Shown here: in pieces, positions 41,748-52,700 of the stretch
Layout of the letters: each line of letters opens with the position of its first letter
How positions within the stretch are numbered: the stretch's first letter is position 1
NCBI GenBank assembly: GCA_045536815.1
Contig: JAZSOH010000025.1
Location: 66,191 to 130,190 of the forward strand
Reading direction: 5' to 3'
From: UMGS1279 sp045536815
Lineage (GTDB): Bacteria > Bacillota > Clostridia > Oscillospirales > Acutalibacteraceae
DNA length: 64,000 nucleotides
Program-made: the position numbers and the translations under genes
Notes under the pieces: generated by a model
Databases searched by the model: none
Told to the model about the DNA's origin: nothing
What the model saw: the letters and a program-made list of their open reading frames with translations, nothing else

Positions 41748-42176
41748 ATGATTATAATGGGTGTTGACCTTGGAAGTGTTCGAACGGGTATAGCGGTTTC
41801 TGATAACGGCGAAAGCTTTGCTTTCCCCAGATGCGTTATAACCGAGCGAAATCAAGAGGCTTTGATAGATAAAATACTAGATGAGGCGAGGGCTTCAGGT
41901 GCAAAGAGGCTGGTTGTTGGTCTGCCTAAAAATATGGATGGCTCACTTGGTTTTAAGGCTAAGCAGTGTAGCGAAATTGCCGAGGTATTAAAACAAAAAT
42001 TCGACGGTGATTTGGTTATGTGGGATGAGAGGTGTACAACAGTTTCTGCACATATTGCGCTAAATGCGACAAATACTCGCGGTAAAAAGCGTAAGGAAGT
42101 TGTCGATGCGGTTGCTGCCACAATGATTTTAGAAGATTATCTGAATTTTTTAAAAAATGTCAGTAAGGAGGTATAA
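41748..42176 (+). CDS. ruvX: Holliday junction resolvase-like / pre-16S rRNA nuclease YqgF
   Basis: A 142-residue RNase H-fold nuclease that matures the 16S rRNA 5' end in E. coli. Acidic active-site residues lie in MGVDLGSVRTGIAVSD, VGLPKNMDGSLG and MWDERCTTVSA, and KRKEVVDAVAATMIL closes the fold. Several starts are possible (GTG 41739, ATG 41748, ATG 41757). I use 41748, with AGGGTGA about 6 bases upstream. Overlap or tight spacing on both sides indicates an operon. Confidence 0.92.
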   Translation: MIIMGVDLGSVRTGIAVSDNGESFAFPRCVITERNQEALIDKILDEARASGAKRLVVGLPKNMDGSLGFKAKQCSEIAEVLKQKFDGDLVMWDERCTTVSAHIALNATNTRGKKRKEVVDAVAATMILEDYLNFLKNVSKEV

Positions 42177-42177
42177 A

Positions 42178-43257
42178 ATGAACGCAATTAAGAAATATTT
42201 GAATAGAATTTTTATTGATGGACTTAGCGGTATGGCTTTGGGCCTTTTCTCAACCCTTATAATTGGCACAGTTATTACACAAATCGGCCAGTTTGTTACA
42301 ACCGCCATAAATACAGAGGTGGGAAACCTTATAACAGTAATAGGTAAGGTTGCTTCTGCGCTTACCGGCGCGGGAATAGGTGCAGGTGTTGCTTATAAGT
42401 TTAAAGAAAGCCCTGCGGTTGTTATTTCTGCGGCGGTTTGCGGTATGATTGGCGCTTTTGCAACTAAAATTCTAACAGGCGCAGTTTTTGTAGATAACAC
42501 AATTATTTTTGCAGGCCCGGGTGAACCGCTTGGCGCATTTCTAGGCGCTTATGTAGGCATTGAAATTGGTCACCTTATTTCAGGTAAAACAAAAATTGAT
42601 ATCATTTTAACCCCTCTTGTTACAATTACTACAGGATCTTTGGTGGGCCTTTTAATTGGACCACACATATCAAAGGTAATGACAAGCCTTGGTGCGCTTA
42701 TCAACTGGGGAACCGAGCAACAACCATTTATTATGGGTATAGTTGTTTCTGTTTTGATGGGTATGATTTTAACCCTTCCCATAAGCTCGGCGGCAATTGG
42801 CGTTATTCTCAATTTAAGCGGTATTGCAGCAGGTGCGGCGGCAGTTGGTTGTGCGGCAAATATGATAGGTTTTGCTTTCGCAAGCTACAGGGAAAATAAA
42901 ATGGGCGGTGTTTTTGCTCAGGGAATTGGTACAAGTATGCTTCAGGTTCCAAATATTGTGAAAAAACCTCTTATTTGGCTTCCGGCAATCTTAACAAGTG
43001 CGATTTTAGGCCCTATTTCAACATGTCTTTTAAAAATGACAAATAATGCTACCGGCTCGGGTATGGGTACTTGTGGCTTTGTTGGACAAATTATGGCATA
43101 TCAAACTATGACTGCGTCTGGTGCAAACACTTGGATAGTTTTACTTCAAATTGTTGTTATGCATTTTGTTTTACCGGGAGTTTTGGCAGTGGTTATATCC
43201 GAAGCCATGAGAAAATTAGGCCTAATTAAAGACGGCGATATGAAGTTGGATTTTTAA
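42178..43257 (+). CDS. PTS-EIIC-like integral membrane protein
   Basis: A 359-residue, very hydrophobic protein with about ten membrane segments and Gly-rich helices (GAGIGAGVAYKFKES, ATGSGMGTCGFVGQI). It fits the PTS_EIIC_2 family, annotated as sugar permease IIC without linked IIA/IIB domains. No IIA, IIB, HPr or sugar gene is nearby, so phosphotransferase-coupled transport is not established. ATG 42178 has AGGAGG upstream and follows ruvX by one base. Pyruvate kinase comes next; PEP metabolism is the only metabolic hint. Confidence 0.75.
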   Translation: MNAIKKYLNRIFIDGLSGMALGLFSTLIIGTVITQIGQFVTTAINTEVGNLITVIGKVASALTGAGIGAGVAYKFKESPAVVISAAVCGMIGAFATKILTGAVFVDNTIIFAGPGEPLGAFLGAYVGIEIGHLISGKTKIDIILTPLVTITTGSLVGLLIGPHISKVMTSLGALINWGTEQQPFIMGIVVSVLMGMILTLPISSAAIGVILNLSGIAAGAAAVGCAANMIGFAFASYRENKMGGVFAQGIGTSMLQVPNIVKKPLIWLPAILTSAILGPISTCLLKMTNNATGSGMGTCGFVGQIMAYQTMTASGANTWIVLLQIVVMHFVLPGVLAVVISEAMRKLGLIKDGDMKLDF

Positions 43258-43330
43258 TTTTAAATAATAATTTATTTCTTTTAACAAACATTAATTATAG
43301 CTTTATATTTATTAAGGAAACGATATTTAT

Positions 43331-44761
43331 ATGAGAAAAACAAAAATAATATGTACTTTAGGTCCTGCAAGTGCCAATGAAAAAACAATTACTAAAATGG
43401 TTGAGGCAGGTATGAATGTTGCCCGTCTTAATTTTTCGCACGGCACTCACGAGTATCATAAAGAAACTATTGAACTAATTAAAAAGGTGCGCAATAAATT
43501 AAAAGCACCTGTTGCTATTTTGTTGGATACTAAGGGTCCCGAAATTCGTCTTGGAAAATTTAAAGAAGACAGCGTTAACCTTATAAACGGACAAAAATTC
43601 ATTTTGACAACAGAAGAAGTTTTGGGTGACGAAAAAATAAGCTTCGTTTCATATAAAAATTTGCCTAACGAGCTTAAAATAGGCGATACCGTTTTAATTG
43701 ACGATGGCAAGGTGAAGCTTAGCGTAGATAACACAACCAAAACCGAGATTGAATGTACTGTTTTGGTTGGTGGAAAAATAAGCAATCGTAAGGGAGTTAA
43801 TATTCCTAACGTTTCACTTGATATGGAATATATAAGCCCCGCAGACGAAAAGGATATAATTTTTGGTATTGAAAATGATATCGATTATATCGCCGCTTCA
43901 TTTGTACGCCGAAAAGAAGATATTATTGCTCTTAGAAAATTTGTTGATTACCACGGCGGGCACAGTATTAAACTAATTTCTAAGATAGAAAATATTGAAG
44001 GTATAAAAAATTTCGACGAAATCTTAAGATATTCTGACGGAATAATGGTTGCCAGAGGAGATATGGGTGTTGAGGTTGAGTTTGAAAGACTTCCCGGTCT
44101 TCAAAAGAAATTCATTAAAAAATGTTATCTTTCGGGCAAGGTGGTTATTACCGCTACACAAATGCTTGAATCTATGATAACAAGCAAAACACCAACGAGA
44201 GCCGAAATTACCGACGTTGCCAACGCTATTTTTGATGGTACATCGGCAATAATGCTTTCGGGCGAAACTGCCGTTGGTACTCATCCCGAGCATGTTGTAG
44301 AGGTTATGGCTAAAATTGCAAAACAGGCCGAAACAGACGCATTTGAGATGAACTATTATCGCGATAAAAACTATATTATGGAATTTGAAGATATAACAAA
44401 TGCGATTTGTGATGCGGCATGTAAAGCGGCAACCGACCTTTCGGCTAAGGCAATTATTGCGGTTACAAAATCGGGCCATACGGCGCGAAGGGTTTCAAAG
44501 TTCAGGCCTAAAGAGGTTATTGTTGCGGCCACCCCAAGCCTTAAAACCTTTTATCAGTTGGCGCTTTCGTGGGGGGTATATCCGGTATTAGCTCTAAATC
44601 AGGAAAGCTCGGATGCTTTGTTCTCGCACGCTATTGACTGCGCAAGGCAGGATGATTTGGTTTCTTCGGGCGATGTTGTAGTTATTACGGCCGGTGTTCC
44701 GCTTAATGTACAGGGAACAACAAATCTTTTAAAGGTTCAGGTTGTTGAGGGAAGAATATAA
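43331..44761 (+). CDS. pyk: Pyruvate kinase
   Basis: Transfers phosphate from PEP to ADP in glycolysis. The 476-residue protein has KIICTLGPASANEKTI, NVARLNFSHGTHEYH, LLDTKGPEIRLG, KIENIEGIKNFDEI, MVARGDMGVEVEFE and ATQMLESM. It ends after the allosteric C domain and lacks the extra PEP-utilizer domain that some Firmicutes enzymes carry. It has a strong terminator. Confidence 0.97.
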   Translation: MRKTKIICTLGPASANEKTITKMVEAGMNVARLNFSHGTHEYHKETIELIKKVRNKLKAPVAILLDTKGPEIRLGKFKEDSVNLINGQKFILTTEEVLGDEKISFVSYKNLPNELKIGDTVLIDDGKVKLSVDNTTKTEIECTVLVGGKISNRKGVNIPNVSLDMEYISPADEKDIIFGIENDIDYIAASFVRRKEDIIALRKFVDYHGGHSIKLISKIENIEGIKNFDEILRYSDGIMVARGDMGVEVEFERLPGLQKKFIKKCYLSGKVVITATQMLESMITSKTPTRAEITDVANAIFDGTSAIMLSGETAVGTHPEHVVEVMAKIAKQAETDAFEMNYYRDKNYIMEFEDITNAICDAACKAATDLSAKAIIAVTKSGHTARRVSKFRPKEVIVAATPSLKTFYQLALSWGVYPVLALNQESSDALFSHAIDCARQDDLVSSGDVVVITAGVPLNVQGTTNLLKVQVVEGRI

Positions 44762-44774
44762 AAAATGAAAAGAA

Positions 44775-44805
44775 AAAAGGGACTGCGATGCAGTCCCTTT
44801 TCTTT
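44775..44805. terminator. Bidirectional terminator between pyk and rpmB
   Basis: AAAAGGGACTGC (44775-44786) pairs with GCAGTCCCTTTT (44790-44801). T-rich on both exits. Confidence 0.9.
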
Positions 44806-44821
44806 ATAACCTTAAGCTTAA

Positions 44822-45010
44822 TTAGATAGCGCGAGTAACCTTGCCTGAACGAAGACAACGGGTACAAACATTAATTCTACGGGGAGAACCATTAACAATT
44901 GCTTTAACGCGCTTTACGTTGGGTTTCCAAACACGGTTTGAACGTCTGTGAGAGTGGGAAACCTTAATACCAAAAGTAAGCTCTTTGTTGCAAATTTCAC
45001 ACTTAGCCAT
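44822..45010 (-). CDS. rpmB: Ribosomal protein L28 (zinc-binding form)
   Basis: A 62-residue large-subunit protein. It has KVSHSHRRSNRVWKPNVKR and two cysteine pairs, CEIC near the N-terminus and CTRC near the C-terminus, so it is the zinc-ribbon version rather than the Cys-free paralogue induced on zinc starvation. Monocistronic, with AGGAGG upstream and a shared terminator. Confidence 0.97.
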   Translation of the reverse strand: MAKCEICNKELTFGIKVSHSHRRSNRVWKPNVKRVKAIVNGSPRRINVCTRCLRSGKVTRAI

Positions 45011-45117
45011 GAGTATAACCTCCTTTTTGTTTCTTACATAGCAAGTAATATGTTAACACATTTAAGTCCAAATTTCAAGTGTTTTTTTGAGTTTTCTTTC
45101 AAAAAAGAATAAAATGC

Positions 45118-45145
45118 TTGAATTTTGTCGCATTTGTGGTATACT
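45118..45145 (+). promoter_or_regulatory. Promoter of the HAD phosphatase / dCMP deaminase pair
   Basis: TTGAAT (45118-45123), 16 bases, TATACT (45140-45145), 34 bases before the start codon. Confidence 0.55.
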
Positions 45146-45179
45146 TTAGTCAGTAAGAAAAATTTTTTGAGGGTTTTAT

Positions 45180-45827
45180 ATGAAATTCAAAGCGGTTTTA
45201 TTTGATTTAGATGGCACTTTAGTTAATTCGCTATACGACTTAGCTGACTCGGTTAATCATATCTTGGCAAAAAACGGTTTTCCCGTTCACGAAACGGATG
45301 AATATAAATATTTTGTAGGTAACGGAATTCCAACAATGCTTAGACGTGCTATGCCGCAAAATGAGGGCGAAGAGGTTCATAAAAAGCTTGTTGACGAATT
45401 CATTGAATATTATTCTGTTCACTCTCTCGATAAAACTGCGCCGTATGATGGAATAAAGGAACTTGTTTACGATTTAAAGGCGGCAGGCATTAAGGTTGCG
45501 GTTGTAACAAACAAGGCGCAAGAGGCAGCAAATACAGTTGTAAAAATGCTTTTTGGCGATGTTTTTGACTGCATTATGGGTCTCAGTCCCGGCGTACCCG
45601 CTAAGCCCGACCCGACTTCGGCCCTAATGGTTATGGAAAAACTAGGTGTTAAACCTGAAGACTGTGCTTTTATTGGCGATACATCGGTTGATATTACTGT
45701 TGGTGTGAATTCCGGCGCTTTTGCCGTTGGTGTTCTTTACGGTTTCAGAAAAAAGGAAGAGCTTGAAGCAGCAGGCGCAAAGGTTTTTGCAGAAAACTCA
45801 GAAGAACTAAGAAAAATTTTAATTTGA
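45180..45827 (+). CDS. HAD-family phosphatase (phosphoglycolate phosphatase-like)
   Basis: A 215-residue HAD hydrolase. Motif I is FDLDGTLVNS, motif II VVTNKAQE, motif III the Lys in PAKPDPTSAL, motif IV FIGDTSVDI. The four-helix cap (about 15-85) matches the Gph/PpaX group that acts on phosphoglycolate, pyrophosphate or sugar phosphates. Substrate cannot be set from sequence. Followed by dCMP deaminase after 9 bases. Confidence 0.9.
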   Translation: MKFKAVLFDLDGTLVNSLYDLADSVNHILAKNGFPVHETDEYKYFVGNGIPTMLRRAMPQNEGEEVHKKLVDEFIEYYSVHSLDKTAPYDGIKELVYDLKAAGIKVAVVTNKAQEAANTVVKMLFGDVFDCIMGLSPGVPAKPDPTSALMVMEKLGVKPEDCAFIGDTSVDITVGVNSGAFAVGVLYGFRKKEELEAAGAKVFAENSEELRKILI

Positions 45828-45836
45828 GGTGCTACT

Positions 45837-46316
45837 ATGAAAAGAGAAAGCTATCTTAATTGGGATGAATATTTTATGGGAGTTGCTATGCTCTCGGCGG
45901 GCAGAAGTAAAGACCCGTCTACTCAGGTTGGTGCTTGTATTGTAAATGATGAAAATAGAATTATGTCGGTTGGTTATAACGGTATGCCGGCAGGTTGCTC
46001 GGACGATACTTTTCCTTGGGACAGAAGCGGTGACACCCTTGATACCAAATATCCGTTTGTTTGCCATGCCGAGCTTAATGCTATCTTAAATTTCAGGGGC
46101 GGTTCATTAAAGGGTTGTAAGTGTTATTGTACGCTTTTCCCTTGTAATGAGTGCGCCAAGGCTATTATCCAAATCGGTATTTCTGAAGTAATTTATCTTG
46201 AAGATAAATATGCGAAAAGCGAGTCGGTTATTGCCTCTAAAATGATGTTTGAAGCGGCGGGCGTAAAGTTTAGACCTTATAAGCCCGGCGGCCACGAAGT
46301 TAGATTTCAGCTTTAA
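45837..46316 (+). CDS. dCMP deaminase
   Basis: Deaminates dCMP to dUMP to supply thymidylate. The 159-residue zinc enzyme has STQVGACIVNDENRIMSVGYNG, the His and Glu of CHAELNAIL and the Cys pair in LFPCNECAKAI. It is close to ComEB of Bacillus. The gap to the upstream phosphatase gene is 9 bases, with a GAGGTG ribosome site. Confidence 0.92.
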   Translation: MKRESYLNWDEYFMGVAMLSAGRSKDPSTQVGACIVNDENRIMSVGYNGMPAGCSDDTFPWDRSGDTLDTKYPFVCHAELNAILNFRGGSLKGCKCYCTLFPCNECAKAIIQIGISEVIYLEDKYAKSESVIASKMMFEAAGVKFRPYKPGGHEVRFQL

Positions 46317-46334
46317 AATTATATTATATTTTGA

Positions 46335-46361
46335 CAACCGTCTTTTTGGGCGGTTGTTTTT
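46335..46361 (+). terminator. Intrinsic terminator of the dCMP deaminase gene
   Basis: CAACCGTC (46335-46342) pairs with GGCGGTTG (46349-46356, one G-U), followed by TTTTT. Confidence 0.85.
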
Positions 46362-46380
46362 ATTTTGGTGATAAAATTTA

Positions 46381-46409
46381 TTGTAATAGCTAGGGATTTA
46401 TGTTATAAT
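46381..46409 (+). promoter_or_regulatory. Promoter of addBA
   Basis: TTGTAA (46381-46386), 17 bases, TATAAT (46404-46409). Confidence 0.7.
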
Positions 46410-46449
46410 TTATTATGTTAAATAATGCTTTAAGAAAAGAGGCAAAGAA

Positions 46450-49400
46450 ATGCTGCAGTTTGTTTTTGGAAGGGCTTTTTCGGGCAAGACCGAGTATATT
46501 CATTCGCAAATTGAAAAAGAAAATGACGGCGTCTTTTTGCTTGTACCGGAACAATATACCTTTGAAACCGAAAAGCAAATGCTAAAACGTATTGGTAGCG
46601 GCTTTATGGGTAGAGTTAATGTTTTAAGCTTTAGTAGAATGTGTGAAGCCGCAGGGCAAATTTATGGCGGTATTTCAGGTATTAGAATAGATGATAGTCA
46701 AAGAATTATTTTAATGGGCAGAGCCGTTAAAATGGTAAGCGCCCGACTTAGCCTATTCAAAAAGTATACTAAAAACCCTGAATTTATAAAACAAATCACC
46801 GATATTATAAGTGAGTTTAAACTTGCGGGTATTTCTTTTGAAGAACTGTTGCAAGTAGCCAACAACTTAGAGGAAAATTCGCTTAAAATTAAACTTACTG
46901 AAATTGCAGAAATTTATGCGGCATACAACCATTTGTTAGAAAAGGTTTATATCGATCCGTTAGATGATATTGAGATGCTTATAAATAAAGCATCATCAAC
47001 CGATTTTTTCAACAACAAAACTGTTTATATTGATGCGTTCAAAGGTTTTACAGGCTCACAAATTAAACTTTTAAAGCTAATGATACTTAAATGCAAAAAG
47101 GTTGTTATAACCTTTTGTGCCGATAACGGTGTTGACAAGTTTGGCGGAGTAGACGTTTTTTCTAACATTAAAAGCGTCGCAAATTCTTTAGAAAAGTATG
47201 CAAGGGAAAATGGAGTTCAAATTTTAGATGAGGTAGTTCTTGCCGATACTCATTTTAAATATGAGGATTTAAAATTTTTAGAAAGTAGTTTTTCTTCAGC
47301 TAAAAATGAAATATTCGATAATGCTCAAAATATAGTTTTGGGTAGTCTTTTAAATCCCGCTTTAGAGGTGGAGTTTGTTCTCAAAACAATTCGCCGACTA
47401 GTTAGAAAGCAGGGGTATAGATATAGCGATTTTGTAATTATAGCGCGTGATATTGAAAAATATTTAAGAATTATAGAATCGCTAAAAACAAAATACGATA
47501 TCCCTTGCTATCTAGATAAAACAAGGCCGCTTTCTTTATCTTTAATTTCAAGGTTGGCTCTTTCAGCGCTTAAAGCCGCAAAAAATGTTGATACCGAAAA
47601 CATTTTGCTTTTGCTCAAAACGGGGCTTTTGGGCATTAGTGATGATGATATCGCTCTTTTAGAGGAGTATACTTTTATTTGGGATATTAACGGGGAAGAT
47701 TGGTGTAGCGATTGGACAATGGACCCTGACGGGATTGTTACAGGTGAATATAAAAGCAGTCCTGAAGTTTTGAAGGAAAGGCTTTCAAAACTCAACACCC
47801 TTAGAAGCAGGGTTATCGCGCCTATTTTAACACTTCGCGGTAGTTTAAACAAAAGCGTTAGGGAAGTATCTAAAGCTCTTTACGGCTTTATTATGGGCTT
47901 TGAGGCTGATAAAAATTTGCTTTCCTACTGTGAAAAGCTCGAAGGCCCGAGTCTTCTTGATGATAAGGAATTTATTTTGAATTCGTGGGATGCTTTTATT
48001 AGTGTTTTGGATAATATAGTTAGATGTTATGATGATGAAACAATATCCGCCGACGAATATATTGATGTTTTTTCTCTTGCAATTTCCGGTTACAAAATCG
48101 GTAGTGTGCCCAAAACCTTGGATGAGGTAATATGCGGAAGTGCCGATAGAATTAGAACATCGGGACAAAAAATTGCTTTTGTGATTGGCGCTAATCAGGG
48201 AGAATTTCCGTCATTTGTTGGTGATAACGGACTTCTCCTTAAATCTGATAGAATAAGGCTTCACGAAGCAGGGTTAGAGATTTCTGACCGCTTTAACAGT
48301 TTTGCCGTAGATGAAATGTTTATGTTTTATTCTTCGGTTACTGCGGGTAGCGAAAAAGTATATATTTTATGCCACTCTCAAGAACTTGATGGAACGAAAA
48401 CCGACGAAAGCAGTGAATTTTCTCGCCTTAAAAGAATTTTTGGTGAAACAAAGCTTTCACTAGAAGAAAATATGCCCGAAACAAAGGAGGAAGCTTTTTC
48501 ACTTCTTGCAAAAAACAAGGATAAAAATAGCTCTACTGTTTTGGCGCTAAGCGAATATTTTTCTGAAAACGAAGAGGATTGTCTTAGACTTAAAAATCTA
48601 AATAATATGGAAAAAAGTGGAGTCCACCGACTTTCTAAAGATGTGGCGAATAAACTTTTTGGGGACAATTTGTATCTTTCTGCAAGTAAAATTGAGAATT
48701 ATAATGGTTGCGCTTTTTCCTATTTTTGCAGATATGTTTTAAATATCTCGCCCCTTAAAAAAGCCGACCTCGACAATATGCAAAGGGGAACAATAGTCCA
48801 TTATATTATGGAAAACGTTTTAAGGGATTTTGGGCGAGGTATCAAAGATATAAGTGATACCGAAATTAAGGCTTCAGTTAATAAGTATATGAGCATATAT
48901 CTGAGCGACGTTGAGGGGGCCGAGTTTTTAAATAAGCCGAGATTTAAGTTTTTATACAGTATGATTGCAAAAATGTCTCTTGCAGTTTTGCTTCATATTA
49001 AGGAAGAGTTTAAGGTTTCTAGCTTTGAACCTGTATCTTTCGAGCTTGAAATAGCCAAAAATGGCAGCCTACCTCTTTTTAAACTTAAATTCAGTGGTGA
49101 AAAAACGCTCTCATTAAACGGTAAAATAGACCGCGTAGATGCTCTTAAAGGCGTAAATGGGGAAAATTATATTAGGGTAGTAGACTATAAAACGGGTAGC
49201 AAAGAATTTCATTTGCCCGACGTTTTGTATGGCCTTAATATGCAAATGCTTGTATATTTGGCCGCAATAAAAAAACTTGGCACCGACCTTTTCGGCGAGG
49301 TAACCCCTGCGGGAATTTTGTATAAGCCTTCAAAACGAAGCATTCAAAAAGAGGGTGAAGCTAAATCACTTGGATTTGCTATGAACGGTATGATAGTTGA

Positions 49401-49737
49401 TAGTGAAGAAATTTTAAACGGAATGGACTCTACCAATTCAGGAAAATTTGCCCCGAAAAACACCGGCAAAGAGAGAAAGGGTAACCCAATTTTATCACCC
49501 GATGATTTTGATACGGTGCTTTCATTTGTAGAAAAAAAGATTTGCACCACTGCCGAAAAAATAACTAATGGTGTTTTTGATGTTAATCCGATTAAATGTG
49601 ATGGATACGAGGCTTGTAAATACTGTGATTTTTCGTCTGTATGCGGAATTGAAGGGGATAGTGAAAAAACTTTGATTTCGCCCCTTTCAAATGGACAGGT
49701 TATAACAAAAATGAAGGAGGAGCTTGGCAATGTATGA
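46450..49737 (+). CDS. addB: ATP-dependent helicase/nuclease subunit B
   Basis: With AddA it resects double-strand breaks and loads RecA, the Firmicutes counterpart of RecBCD. The 1095-residue protein begins with a Walker A (GRAFSGKTEYI). The C-terminal nuclease has VDYKTGSKEF and LNMQMLVYL. The AddB iron-sulfur cluster cysteines are visible as NGCAFSYF (about 750) and CKYCDFSSVC near the end. The 3' end overlaps the addA start by 8 bases. Confidence 0.95.
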   Translation: MLQFVFGRAFSGKTEYIHSQIEKENDGVFLLVPEQYTFETEKQMLKRIGSGFMGRVNVLSFSRMCEAAGQIYGGISGIRIDDSQRIILMGRAVKMVSARLSLFKKYTKNPEFIKQITDIISEFKLAGISFEELLQVANNLEENSLKIKLTEIAEIYAAYNHLLEKVYIDPLDDIEMLINKASSTDFFNNKTVYIDAFKGFTGSQIKLLKLMILKCKKVVITFCADNGVDKFGGVDVFSNIKSVANSLEKYARENGVQILDEVVLADTHFKYEDLKFLESSFSSAKNEIFDNAQNIVLGSLLNPALEVEFVLKTIRRLVRKQGYRYSDFVIIARDIEKYLRIIESLKTKYDIPCYLDKTRPLSLSLISRLALSALKAAKNVDTENILLLLKTGLLGISDDDIALLEEYTFIWDINGEDWCSDWTMDPDGIVTGEYKSSPEVLKERLSKLNTLRSRVIAPILTLRGSLNKSVREVSKALYGFIMGFEADKNLLSYCEKLEGPSLLDDKEFILNSWDAFISVLDNIVRCYDDETISADEYIDVFSLAISGYKIGSVPKTLDEVICGSADRIRTSGQKIAFVIGANQGEFPSFVGDNGLLLKSDRIRLHEAGLEISDRFNSFAVDEMFMFYSSVTAGSEKVYILCHSQELDGTKTDESSEFSRLKRIFGETKLSLEENMPETKEEAFSLLAKNKDKNSSTVLALSEYFSENEEDCLRLKNLNNMEKSGVHRLSKDVANKLFGDNLYLSASKIENYNGCAFSYFCRYVLNISPLKKADLDNMQRGTIVHYIMENVLRDFGRGIKDISDTEIKASVNKYMSIYLSDVEGAEFLNKPRFKFLYSMIAKMSLAVLLHIKEEFKVSSFEPVSFELEIAKNGSLPLFKLKFSGEKTLSLNGKIDRVDALKGVNGENYIRVVDYKTGSKEFHLPDVLYGLNMQMLVYLAAIKKLGTDLFGEVTPAGILYKPSKRSIQKEGEAKSLGFAMNGMIVDSEEILNGMDSTNSGKFAPKNTGKERKGNPILSPDDFDTVLSFVEKKICTTAEKITNGVFDVNPIKCDGYEACKYCDFSSVCGIEGDSEKTLISPLSNGQVITKMKEELGNV

Positions 49738-52700
49738 TAGGTTTACACCTGAACAAAAAAACGCTGTAAAAGCCAAAGGCTCCGTTATTGTTACCGCCGC
49801 CGCAGGTAGCGGTAAAACCGCTGTGCTTACCGAGAGAGTAATTGATAAGCTTAAAAATGAAAGCCTTTCTGCCGACCGACTTTTAATAGTTACATTTACA
49901 AATTTGGCGGCGGCAGAAATGAAAAATCGTATAGAAAAAAGGCTTTATGAGGAATGTGAAAATGCGCCTTTCAATCTTCACCTTTTAAAGCAGAGGCTTT
50001 TAATATCTTCGGCAGACATTTGTACAATTGATTCTTTTTGTATAAAACTTTTAAGAAATCATTTTGGTAAAATTGGTATCAACCCCGATTTTAAAATTGC
50101 CGACCCTACCACCGAGGATATGCTTTCTAAAAAGGTGCTCTCCAAAATTTTTAAGGAACACTATGAAACCAGCGATGAAGATTTTTATGAGTTTTTAAAA
50201 TCTACCGATTCAATTTATAGCGATGAAAATGCACAAAACAGAGTTTTAGAGCTTTATAAAAAGGTTATGACAATGCCTTTTTATAGGGAAAGACTTGATA
50301 AAATGCTTTCAGATTATTCTAACGATAATGTTTTTGAAAGTGTTTGGTTTGAATTTCTTTTTTCGAGTCTGAGCGAAAAAGCCGAAGAACTTAAAAATGC
50401 TTTAAGTACACAGTTTGGCACCTTGGAAGGTGATGAAAAAAGTTATTTTGCAGTAGGAACTGTTATAAATACTTATGTTTCATACCTTGGAAATATCGAA
50501 AAGGCAGCAAAAGAGAAGGATTTTGATAGAATAAAAGCTTTTGTTATAAATCCTCCCGAAAAGCCTAATCTAAAACAGAAATTTGACTCTGAAATTAAAG
50601 CCAGGGTAAAAGCAAATTTCGAAATTGTAAATGACCTTTTATCATCTTATTTGCCAATTTTTTCTCTCTCAAAGGAAGAGATAGAAAACGAAATGCACCT
50701 TTGCCAAAAACTTGCAAATGTGTTGGTTTCGCTTTGCAAGGAATTTGACGAAAAATATTTTGCAGAGCTTTCTAAAAAAGGGCTTTTAACCTTTCAAATT
50801 AGTGAGCAGCTTGCCTTTAATTTGCTTTGCGAAAATGCTAAAGACGGTTTTGCATCAAGCGAGGTTTCTAAAGAAATTTCTAATTTTTATGATGAGGTTA
50901 TGGTTGACGAGTATCAGGACGTAAATAACCTTCAAAATATGTTGTTTTATATTTTGTCAGATTATGGAAAAAAGCTGTTTGTTGTTGGCGATGCAAAACA
51001 AAGCATCTATGGCTTTAGAAACGCCAGTCCTGAGTTTTTTATTAGTAAAGCAAAAAATGCTGTGCCATATGACCAAGAGCTTGCAGGCGAAGTTCTAAAA
51101 AGAGTAGTGCTTTCTGCCAATTTTAGAAGCAGAAAGGGTATTTGCGATTTTGTTAACGGATTTTTCTCTCTTGCAATGTCAGAAAAATTCGGCGGAATGG
51201 TGTATGATGAGCTTGAAAAACTTAATCCCAAGGCGGATTTTTTGGGAACTGCCGAAGAGTGTGTAGAGTTTCGTTTTACAGAAAGCGCAGACCAGTCGCC
51301 TTTAGAGATTGCAAAATATATTTGCGAGTGCGTAAGCAGAAAAATGCTGGTACAGTCTAAGGATTCAAACGGTTTACCGGTTTTGCGACCTGTAACCTTT
51401 GGCGATTTTGCAGTTTTGTTTAGGACTTCAACTAAGTTTTCAAGCTACTATGAAGCATTTAACGAATATAACATACCCGTTTCTATTTCGGACGGGAACT
51501 TTTTTGAAGCCGCCGAAATTAAATGTATTACGGCTTTCCTTACGGCGATAAATTCACCAATGAATGATATTGCTATGCTTACTGTTTTGATGTCGCCTGT
51601 TTTTGGCTTTACCGCCGAAGAGATTGCCATTATAAAAAGCGCAGATAAAAAGTCAAGACTTTATAAGCTTTTAAAGGCAAAAAGCGGTAATGACAATCCA
51701 AAAATTCAGAGATTTTTAGAAATTTTCAATCTTTATAGACAAAAAGCCGCATGTCTTAAAACTGCCGACCTTATAAGTTTTATACTAGAACATAGCGACT
51801 TATTAAATTATTATTCCTCTTGTCCTTTTGGCGATAGAAGGGTAAGCAACCTGCTGTATTTTGAGGAGATAGCAGAGGCATTTTCGGGAGAGAATTTAGG
51901 TGATTTGTCAGAATTTTTATATCATATTAAGTTCTTAGCTGAAAAAGGCGAGATAAAACAAAGCACAATTTCACAGGAAAATAGTGTAAAATTTCTTACT
52001 ATGCATAAATCCAAGGGATTGCAATTTCCCGTTGTTATTGTTGCCGAAGCGGCTTCTAATTTTAGTCTCAAAAGCACCCAAGACGACCTTGCCGTAGACG
52101 AAAAACTTGGACTTTCTTTCACCCGTTTGGATGAAGAAAACGCCATAAAATATATATCTACGCCAAAAAAGATAACAAATATGCATATCTTAAAAAAAGA
52201 AAGAGAGGAAGAGCTTCGCCTACTTTATGTTGTTATGACAAGGGCAGAAGAAAAACTAGTTTTCTTTTTACCTCATTCGGGAACTAAGAGTTCGCCATTA
52301 TTTGTTGCAAAAGAAAAACTCGCTTGTTTTAGTGATAGTACAGGAATTTCTCCAATGGCTTTTTCTGAGTCAAAAAGCACAGCAGTTTGGATTTTAATGT
52401 ACGCTCTTTTACTAAAGGGATTTGAGGGCATACGAGATGATTTAGGGGTTAGTCCAAATGTTATTCCCGATACTGTACGGCTTAGCGATGCAAAAGCAAC
52501 CTATAGTTTTGATAGCGTTTTAGAGCCTGAAATTTTGGGCGAAACGGGTGAGGAAGAAAAGGCTTCGGAATTGCCGGTTGACTTTAATTTTAAAGAGGCG
52601 TTTGAGTACAAATATCCTTTCCAAAAGCTAAGGGAGATTGAGGCAAAAACCTCGGTATCTGCGCTTGTGAAGGAAAATAAAACTACCGAGTATTTCGGCG

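Noticed and set aside
47845..48168. Minus-strand frame within addB
   Set aside because: Shadow of a well-supported gene with family motifs on the other strand.
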